Of a stretch of DNA of 64,000 nucleotides, positions 58,878 to 64,000 are shown one piece after another. This DNA comes from Phycisphaerae bacterium. Lineage in GTDB: Bacteria; Planctomycetota; Phycisphaerae; UBA1845. A program made the translations under genes and the position numbers. Numbering within the stretch: the first letter of the stretch is position 1; every line of letters starts with the position of its first letter. The notes beneath the pieces were generated by a model. That model searched no databases. It was not told the DNA's origin and saw nothing but the letters and a program-made list of their open reading frames with translations. Location of the stretch: the NCBI GenBank assembly GCA_029260055.1, contig JAJDDX010000500.1:119467-183466 (forward strand), in the 5' to 3' direction.

Positions 58878-58971
58878 CGAGAGGAATTCCCCTCCGCTCG
58901 ATGTGGGGCTGGTGTATCCAGCTCCCGGTGAAGGAGGGGACGGTACCTGTGAGGGACCGGGCCGGCAAGCG

Positions 58972-59001
58972 GCTAACACCTGCCGCCTGGCAGTTGTTAG
59001 C
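58972..59001. repeat. 13-base-pair hairpin upstream of Rep-like and protease genes
   Basis: GCTAACACCTGCC and GGCAGTTGTTAGC with 4-base loop GCCT, 12 of 13 bases paired. It lies between the divergent Rep-like and metalloprotease genes. No T-run follows, so it is not a classic terminator. Possible nick site for the Rep-like protein or an operator. Confidence 0.5.
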
Positions 59002-59041
59002 TCATGGAACTGGACCCCCCCAATCGAGTAAGGTGTGCGGC

Positions 59042-60301
59042 ATGGATCTACAGCACTTCCTCGCCGAGCAACGGCTGACCGAGGGAAGCTCGTTCGACGA
59101 GGCGTGGGTCAAGGGCATCCGGAAGTGGTGGAAGACCTGGTCGTCCCGAGGGAAGAGGTTCGAGGGCCGCTACACGACCGTGGGCGGCCTGGGACACAGG
59201 TCCGGGCTCGAACACCTGGACGCCGCCGGGGCCGCGGCCAAGGCGTACCTGACCGAGGGGCACGAGATGGTCGAGCGCCTGAAGACCGACCTCCTGGTCA
59301 ACAAGGGCTTCTGGCACGTGCCGGACAAGAAGGCCGACAAGGGGATGCTCGCCCGCGAGTGGAAGACGAAGACCGTCCAGGAGATCGACGAGGCGAGAAA
59401 ACTCCTCGTCGCCGGGGTACGCGCCGTCGAGTTCTGGTCCGCGGGTGGCTATGACGCCGGCCCTCACATGTCCCGAGAACAGACCGAACTGAAGCTCCGT
59501 GACATCGAGAAGGTCAACAGGATGATCTCGACGATCAACGCGGCCGTCGACGAGGTTGTCGAGCGCGTCGACAAGATCATCTCGGGTCGTCTCCTCCGAC
59601 ACCTGACGAAGCTGGCCAAGATGGGCGGGTGGCAGGACAACAAAGTCGACCTTGGGGGGCACGAGCCCGAGGCGGTGACCCTGGGGAAGGCCCAGCTCAT
59701 CTTCATGGGCACCCCGAAGGGAAAGGCGACGGCGAGCGCCCGTCACCCGCGAATGAGGAAGCGGTACATCGCGTTCGCGCAGGACGTTCGGAATACCCTC
59801 CGGAAGCACAACCTCGGCTACCTCTGGTATGGGAAGTTTTTCACGAAGGCGAAGGGGGACGCGCCCGAGAACCACCTGGGGGTCCACTTCGGGGTCGGGG
59901 CCACCTACTCCCGCAAGGGCGACTACATCACCGTCTACGCGGACCCGAAAAGGAGCATGGCGTTCATGCTCATCCACGAGCTGGGGCACCGCTACTACTA
60001 CAAGTTCATGAACGCCACGGACCGGCACAACTTCGACCGCTGGTTCGGGAAGACGAAGCCCACGAGCAACTACGGTGCAACGATCTCCTCGGAGGACTTC
60101 GCCGAGGTCTTCGCTAGCTACGTGACCGGCAGAAACATCTCGCGCGACCAGGCCGCGCGACTCAAGGAGTTCTTCGGTCGCACCAAGCGCCTGGAGAGCC
60201 TCTCCGTGCCTGATAGGATAGCGACCATGGAACTCCAGTGTTTCCTCACCGAGAGCCGCCGGCGGCGTGGTAGAACCCTCGTCCGCTCATACCCAACCTG
60301 A
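59042..60301 (+). CDS. Zinc metalloprotease with capsid-targeting-like N terminus
   Basis: 419 residues from MDLQHFLAEQRLTEGSSFDE (AAGGTG before). The signal would be cut after L-A-E. Near residues 310-330 FMLIHELGHRYYYKF is a zincin HEXXH motif (HELGH), with a downstream SSEDFAEVFASYV that could give the third ligand Glu. The rest is helical. The last 25 residues restart a signal-like MELQCFLTESRRRRGRTLVR (ATG 60227), in frame. Inference: a protease packaged in the head and injected. Alternatives are a structural or host-lysis role. Confidence 0.72.
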   Translation: MDLQHFLAEQRLTEGSSFDEAWVKGIRKWWKTWSSRGKRFEGRYTTVGGLGHRSGLEHLDAAGAAAKAYLTEGHEMVERLKTDLLVNKGFWHVPDKKADKGMLAREWKTKTVQEIDEARKLLVAGVRAVEFWSAGGYDAGPHMSREQTELKLRDIEKVNRMISTINAAVDEVVERVDKIISGRLLRHLTKLAKMGGWQDNKVDLGGHEPEAVTLGKAQLIFMGTPKGKATASARHPRMRKRYIAFAQDVRNTLRKHNLGYLWYGKFFTKAKGDAPENHLGVHFGVGATYSRKGDYITVYADPKRSMAFMLIHELGHRYYYKFMNATDRHNFDRWFGKTKPTSNYGATISSEDFAEVFASYVTGRNISRDQAARLKEFFGRTKRLESLSVPDRIATMELQCFLTESRRRRGRTLVRSYPT

Positions 60302-60316
60302 AGAAGGAGAAGAAGA

Positions 60317-60673
60317 ATGCTCAATCCCCTCGGTGACCGAGTCATCATCCGCCGCGACGAAGAAGAGGAGAAGACCGAAGGTGGTCTCTTCATCCCGGAC
60401 ACCGCCAAGCAGCCGCCCATCGAGGCGACCGTCATTGCCATCGGACCTGGGTTCCGCTGCCCCGACAACGGCATCTTCATCGAGACGACCCTCAAACCCG
60501 GCCAACGGGTCATGGCTGGCCCCCACGCCGGCATCGAGGTGTCCATCGACGTCGAGGACGGCAACGGGAAGATGAAGCACATCCTTCTCCGCGAGGGAGA
60601 GATCCTCGGGACGCTCGACGGCAACAGCGAGGAAAAGAAGGCTGAAGCCCGGAAGACGCACGAGACGAGCTAG
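60317..60673 (+). CDS. GroES (Cpn10) cochaperonin
   Basis: 118 residues with GAAGGAGAAG ribosome site. NPLGDRVIIRRDEEEEKTEG GLFIPDTAKQPPIEATVIAIGPG contains the conserved GroES pattern: PLGDRVIIRR, mobile loop TEGGLFIPD, VIAIGPG, and later KPGQRVMAGPHAG. It should cap a GroEL-type ring, in phages for folding the capsid protein as T4 gp31. It ends by sharing CTAG with the stop of the minus-strand gene. Confidence 0.92.
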   Translation: MLNPLGDRVIIRRDEEEEKTEGGLFIPDTAKQPPIEATVIAIGPGFRCPDNGIFIETTLKPGQRVMAGPHAGIEVSIDVEDGNGKMKHILLREGEILGTLDGNSEEKKAEARKTHETS

Positions 60674-60855
60674 TAGTCTTCGCGCTCTTCTTTGGCGATG
60701 GCCTCTTGCAGGCACTCGTCGACCATGATTTTGAAATCGTCGACGCACTCTTCGGCATCAACGTCATCATCACCCCGATACCCCTGCTCCGCGAGCTGCT
60801 CATCGAAAGCGTTGAGACAGTCGCGGAGCATTTTCATCATCACCTGCACTTCCAT
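60670..60855 (-). CDS. Small acidic protein
   Basis: Up to 61 residues, MEVQVMMKMLRDCLNAFDEQ onward; a start at 60840 (MMKML) is also possible. Acidic, helical. Convergent with GroES, sharing a 4-base CTAG overlap of the two stop codons. Function unknown. Confidence 0.45.
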   Translation of the reverse strand: MEVQVMMKMLRDCLNAFDEQLAEQGYRGDDDVDAEECVDDFKIMVDECLQEAIAKEEREDY

Positions 60856-60889
60856 GGTGGAGGAAACTACCCTCCGTCTCCGCCCAGGT

Positions 60890-61981
60890 TCAAGCGGCAG
60901 CCGCATGGTTGGCCCGGTTTACGGCGAGGGTCTGGTGTCTCCCCGGTCCGAGTGAGTCTGTCCATCCGACAGTACCGTTGCTCCGGTGACGCACCGAGTA
61001 CGCCTGGGGGAGCAGGAGGTCCATGAGGGGCGCGAGGACGGCGCTCTTACTGTTCTCGACGTGGTACGTGTACGTCGTCAGCTCCAGTTTCCCGTCGGGG
61101 CCGACCAGCTCGCGCATCTTCATGGCAAGGTACTCGGCGGCCTCCTTCATCGTGCGGAAGCCCTGGAGGAACCCCTTCTTCCAGTTGCCCTCGGTGTCGA
61201 CCTCCAGCGTCGTCGACTGAATGAGCGGGAGGATCCACGCGAGGTCCTTGCACATCGTGTCGATCATCGTCTTCGAGGGGCGCGGCCAGCACGTGGCGAT
61301 GCACTCGATGCCGCGCGAGTGGAAGAGGGTCGAGACCTTCTCCAGCTCCTCACGGTCCCAACGGAGTGCCCACGGCACCTGGCTCGCGAGCGTGTTCGAC
61401 TTGTTGATCATGAGCGCGGCGATCCTGATCTGCATCTGCTTGAGGTGGTCGGCGAACTCGGGCTTCCACACGTCGTGGATCGGGTCGTCGATCCACGCGC
61501 CGACGATGACGTCGTCGGGGATGGTTTTTCGCTCCAGCCACGCGCCGGAGTAGTCGTTTCCCTTGTTGCCGCCGTGGGAGAGCTGCTCTGGGATGAGCCA
61601 CTCGCTCGACCAGTAGCGGATCTCCTTGCACCCCTCGGAGACCGCGGTGTCGAAGTCCTTGTCCATCGCCTCCTCGGGCGAGTGGCCGGGGAAGGTGTTG
61701 TCGTAGGCCGCTAGGCCACACCCGATCTGGACGACCTTGGGCGAGTAGGCAGGGACCAACTCCCACGAGTCCTTGATGGCTGCGTAGGTGGTCGACCCTA
61801 CCTTGCCGTCTGCGGCCAGCCCGTTGGCGGCCTGCCAGTCGGCGACCTTCCTCACGGTGTCCGGCCCCCAGACACCATCCTCGACGGCTCCCACGGTCTT
61901 CTGGGTGAGCTTGATCTCCCCGTCGCAGTAGCCCTGCTTCTTGTTGTACTCGACCGCCGCGCTCGCTTCGCTGTTCGTCAT
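60890..61981 (-). CDS. Peptidoglycan-binding endolysin-like protein
   Basis: 363 residues from MTNSEASAAVEYNKKQGYCD (GAGGGAGAG before). Residues 25-70 are a PG_binding_1 domain (VEDGVWGPDTVRKVADWQAA, NGLAADGKVGSTTYAAI). Residues 80-363 look like a TIM-barrel hydrolase (PKVVQIGCGLAAYDNTFPGH, EIRYWSSEWLIPE, IVGAWIDDPIHDVWKPE), of the general type used by phage wall enzymes such as DUF1906/GH25-like folds. Probable lysis enzyme; no signal peptide seen, so it would need a holin. Confidence 0.65.
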   Translation of the reverse strand: MTNSEASAAVEYNKKQGYCDGEIKLTQKTVGAVEDGVWGPDTVRKVADWQAANGLAADGKVGSTTYAAIKDSWELVPAYSPKVVQIGCGLAAYDNTFPGHSPEEAMDKDFDTAVSEGCKEIRYWSSEWLIPEQLSHGGNKGNDYSGAWLERKTIPDDVIVGAWIDDPIHDVWKPEFADHLKQMQIRIAALMINKSNTLASQVPWALRWDREELEKVSTLFHSRGIECIATCWPRPSKTMIDTMCKDLAWILPLIQSTTLEVDTEGNWKKGFLQGFRTMKEAAEYLAMKMRELVGPDGKLELTTYTYHVENSKSAVLAPLMDLLLPQAYSVRHRSNGTVGWTDSLGPGRHQTLAVNRANHAAAA

Positions 61982-61991
61982 CTGCTCTCCC

Positions 61992-62423
61992 TCAGTGGCC
62001 GGAGAGCAGGTCCTCCATCCTGTGTTTGGCATGGGTGTCCACCCGGTTCATGCCCCACTCGGGACACTCGTGTGGACAACAGCCCTCGCACTTCGAGAGG
62101 CAGTCTCCGAGATCTTCAACATTGAGAGCATTGCAGTGTGGGAGGTGCCCTGTCGAGCCGCAGTCCTCGCACACGTAATCGCCGTCGACGACGAACTCAG
62201 CGAAGACCTCGCCCTCGGGGAACATGCCGCGCTTCAAATCGTGCTGCGCCTCCTGGAAAAAGCTCGACTCCATGTCGTGCGCGTCGGAGGCCGCGTCCCC
62301 ACTCGGCTGAGGGCCTAGGATGTAGAACAGGACCAGCTCGCAGCACTTCCTGCGCGCGAGGACCAACCGCTCCTTCCGGGACTTGGAAGTGCGGTTGGCC
62401 TCTATAACGTCGAAGAGACTCAT
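61992..62423 (-). CDS. Cysteine-rich protein, unknown
   Basis: 143 residues. CEDCGSTGHLPHCNALNV, then CLSKCEGCCPHECPEWG packs 9 Cys in about 40 residues, probably two zinc sites. N-terminal helix is basic. Function unknown. Confidence 0.55.
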   Translation of the reverse strand: MSLFDVIEANRTSKSRKERLVLARRKCCELVLFYILGPQPSGDAASDAHDMESSFFQEAQHDLKRGMFPEGEVFAEFVVDGDYVCEDCGSTGHLPHCNALNVEDLGDCLSKCEGCCPHECPEWGMNRVDTHAKHRMEDLLSGH

Positions 62424-62424
62424 C

Positions 62425-63201
62425 TCACGCCGAGGGAGGTTCAGCCCCGAAGAGAGAGGGTGCTGTGGTGGGTGGCTCGGGGTCTACGTCGTCGTTGGTA
62501 CCAACCTTGCCCTTATCGACGACCGGCCTGGAGACCGAGTCCGCACGCAGGCGGTAGTGAAACGAGCCCTCGCCGACCGGGAAGGTCTCGATGACCCTGT
62601 CCCCCATCATCTTGTCGAGCACGATCAACGTCGCGCTGTTGTCACCGAGGATCCACGCGAGATCGTTGAGGTGCGCGCCCTTGCTGCCGACGTTCACGAG
62701 AGCTGCGTGGATGCGCTCTGGCGACGACGCCTCGGTGGCGATGTCCGACTCCGTACCGTTCGCCTTCGACACTTTGGTCCGGTAGCGGTGATGGCCACGC
62801 TTGCCGATGCGGTCCACCTCTTCGGCTTTGACCATCCGGCGGAGTGCACCAGCAATCGAGGACGACTTCATGAGCGGGTCCTGTTCGAGGACGGCCTGGA
62901 TGACCATTTCCTCGGAAACCCCCCTGTCGTGCCCCGCGTCGTCACGCACAATGTCGAGCCCCGCGACCACCTTGCGCGTGAGGTCGAGGACTCCGGTGCG
63001 GCGATCGCTGGTCTTTTCCCCGAGAATGTCCTCGACCCGTTTGAGCTTGGCGCGGACCTCGACCAGCTCCTTCTCCTTGTCCTGGATAGACACCAGGATC
63101 TCCACCTCGGCTCGTTTCAGCTCGACTCGGGCTCCTTCTCCCTGCCTGAGCCAGTCGTTGACGTCGAATCTCATCTTCTTTTTCTCCTCGTGGTGGTTCA
63201 T
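62425..63201 (-). CDS. Coiled-coil/winged-helix-like protein, unknown
   Basis: 258 residues. Residues 10-60 are a coiled coil (ELKRAEVEILVSIQDKEKEL onward). Then two winged-helix-like units around residues 92-145 (VSEEMVIQAVLEQDPLMKSS, SIAGALRRMVKAEEVDRIG, HHRYR) and 160-215 suggest a DNA-binding architecture. Role unknown. Confidence 0.5.
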   Translation of the reverse strand: MNHHEEKKKMRFDVNDWLRQGEGARVELKRAEVEILVSIQDKEKELVEVRAKLKRVEDILGEKTSDRRTGVLDLTRKVVAGLDIVRDDAGHDRGVSEEMVIQAVLEQDPLMKSSSIAGALRRMVKAEEVDRIGKRGHHRYRTKVSKANGTESDIATEASSPERIHAALVNVGSKGAHLNDLAWILGDNSATLIVLDKMMGDRVIETFPVGEGSFHYRLRADSVSRPVVDKGKVGTNDDVDPEPPTTAPSLFGAEPPSA

Positions 63202-63452
63202 CCGCGACCCGGGATGATGAGCTGGGATGCGGGGTCCACGTCTTCGTCAGGTGGACGAGTCACGTGTTTGATGTCTTCGTCCCGCAGCATCATCGCCACA
63301 GGCGTGAGGTCCACTTTGCCCGTTTTCTCGTCCTGGTCGACGAGGACCAGGAAGACGGCACGCTCCTCCTTGTAGAAGCCCTCAATCGTGCCCACGGGGA
63401 CCCGGGGGTCCTTCAGTATATGAGCCAGCACTTTCTCATCTTCGGTTAGCAT
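63198..63452 (-). CDS. Small beta-rich protein, unknown
   Basis: 84 residues, MLTEDEKVLAHILKDPRVPV onward, ATGA overlap downstream. The promoter at 63462-63489 leaves almost no leader before this ATG. Confidence 0.5.
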   Translation of the reverse strand: MLTEDEKVLAHILKDPRVPVGTIEGFYKEERAVFLVLVDQDEKTGKVDLTPVAMMLRDEDIKHVTRPPDEDVDPASQLIIPGRG

Positions 63453-63461
63453 ACCTGCGCA

Positions 63462-63489
63462 TTGTTACCCTGTGGTAAGCGCTAGTCAA
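63462..63489 (-). promoter_or_regulatory. Sigma70-like promoter
   Basis: TTGACT (63484-63489), 16-base spacer, TAACAA (63462-63467), with -35 overlapping the stop of the upstream gene. Very short leader. Confidence 0.55.
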
Positions 63490-63826
63490 CCGGGAGTGTG
63501 TCCTCGAAGGTCTCGTGCTGTTCGCCAACGGTTTCCAGCTCACTGAAGCGACCGTCGCGCGCGAGCATCCGGAGGGCAATGTTGTTGCCTGGTCCGAGTT
63601 GGTGAATGAGCCATCCGACGCACGGGTATTCGGTGTCGGGGTCAGACTCGTGGCAGGCCATCATCCGACGCTTCTCGCCCGAGAGGAACGCGATGGAGGC
63701 AGGCTCGGCGATGGTCTCCTTCAGGTTCGCGTGCTTCGTGGCGCAGTAGCCGCCCGGGATATCCACGTCGGGCACCGTGGAGACCTTCCACGGGCACGCC
63801 TTGCACTGTTTCTTGCGGACCTTCAC
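63482..63826 (-). CDS. DUF6283-like zinc protein
   Basis: 114 residues from GTG 63826 (GTGA overlap with the upstream stop). CKACPWKVSTVPDVDIPGGY, CATKHANLKETI, MMACHESDPDTEYPCVGWLI, HQLGPGNNIALRML follow the DUF6283 pattern (CxxCPW, H, ACH, C-GWL, N-x-ALR). Function of that family is not known. Confidence 0.65.
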   Translation of the reverse strand: MKVRKKQCKACPWKVSTVPDVDIPGGYCATKHANLKETIAEPASIAFLSGEKRRMMACHESDPDTEYPCVGWLIHQLGPGNNIALRMLARDGRFSELETVGEQHETFEDTLPVD

Positions 63827-63999
63827 TGGTAGTGGAGGACCTTCCGCATGACCTGAATCCGGGACGAGCCTTTGCACTTGTAGCAACACTGAGCCTTATC
63901 GTCCGACGCCTTCGCCGGTTCGCCCCAGATCGTGAAGCCGGAGCCCTCACACTTGGTGCAGGTGATGTAGACCATCTTGCCCGGCACGTAGTTGGTCAT
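63823..63999 (-). CDS. Small zinc-ribbon protein at the right edge
   Basis: 58 residues, MTNYVPGKMVYITCTKCEGS onward, with CTKC and CCYKC pairs giving a zinc ribbon. The ribosome site lies outside the window. Confidence 0.55.
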   Translation of the reverse strand: MTNYVPGKMVYITCTKCEGSGFTIWGEPAKASDDKAQCCYKCKGSSRIQVMRKVLHYQ

Positions 64000-64000
64000 C

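Overview
The window is part of a GC-rich, tailed-phage genome of the broad T4-like (contractile-tail myovirus) type. The evidence is a T4-style head block read right to left on the minus strand: a TerS candidate, large terminase, gp20-like portal, a gp21-like prohead protease joined to a gp22-like scaffold, a gp23-like major capsid protein and a gp13-like neck protein. Beside it lies a T4-style replication and recombination set: UvsW-like helicase, gp32-like single-strand binding protein, primase, gp41-like helicase, helicase loader, RecA/UvsX-like recombinase, RuvC-like and Hjc-like nucleases, and two GroES-like cochaperonins. No tail sheath, tube, baseplate or DNA polymerase gene was recognised here, so the window is only part of the genome. 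Sigma70-like promoters (TTGACA/TTGACT with 16-18 base spacers), AGGAGG ribosome sites and a lipobox protein suggest a bacterial host, probably Gram-negative. The host cannot be named from the sequence.

Layout: 0-16 kb is head morphogenesis and DNA packaging. 16-22.4 kb holds recombination nucleases, the recombinase and a MerR-like regulator. 22.4-33 kb is the replisome. 33-39.5 kb is accessory and includes a plus-strand protein with caspase-like motifs, a lipoprotein, an adenine methyltransferase and an RRM RNA-binding protein. 39.6-45 kb carries a 1,304-residue protein with two capsid-targeting-like signals and a ParB-like protein. 45-53.5 kb has SNF2 and UvrD helicases, a nuclease and a KH-domain protein. 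53.5-64 kb holds small conserved genes, a group of proteins with capsid-targeting-like N termini (a zinc protein, a GNAT acetyltransferase, a zinc metalloprotease), an HUH Rep-like protein, GroES and an endolysin candidate. Most genes are on the minus strand, packed with ATGA/TGATG stop-start overlaps. Plus-strand genes lie at 33.8-34.7, 49.0-50.4 and 59.0-60.7 kb.

Three signals stand out. First, four proteins begin with a short peptide of the form M-(D/E)-(L/I)-x-x-(F/Y)-L-x-E-(S/Q)-R, and a fifth copy and a variant lie inside two of them. This resembles the T4 capsid-targeting sequence and fits the (L/I)-x-E cleavage rule of the T4 prohead protease. It suggests a set of enzymes packaged in the head, trimmed, and probably injected with the DNA. 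Second, six essential proteins (portal, terminase, UvsW-like, DnaB-like, SNF2-like, UvrD-like) each carry an intein in or near a conserved motif, and two of these split the Walker A P-loop at the same Lys/Ser-Thr bond. Third, the palindrome TGCAGACGTCTGCA recurs about every 10-14 kb, mostly between genes, and the gp32-like gene has two 17-base inverted repeats in its leader exactly 21 bases apart.
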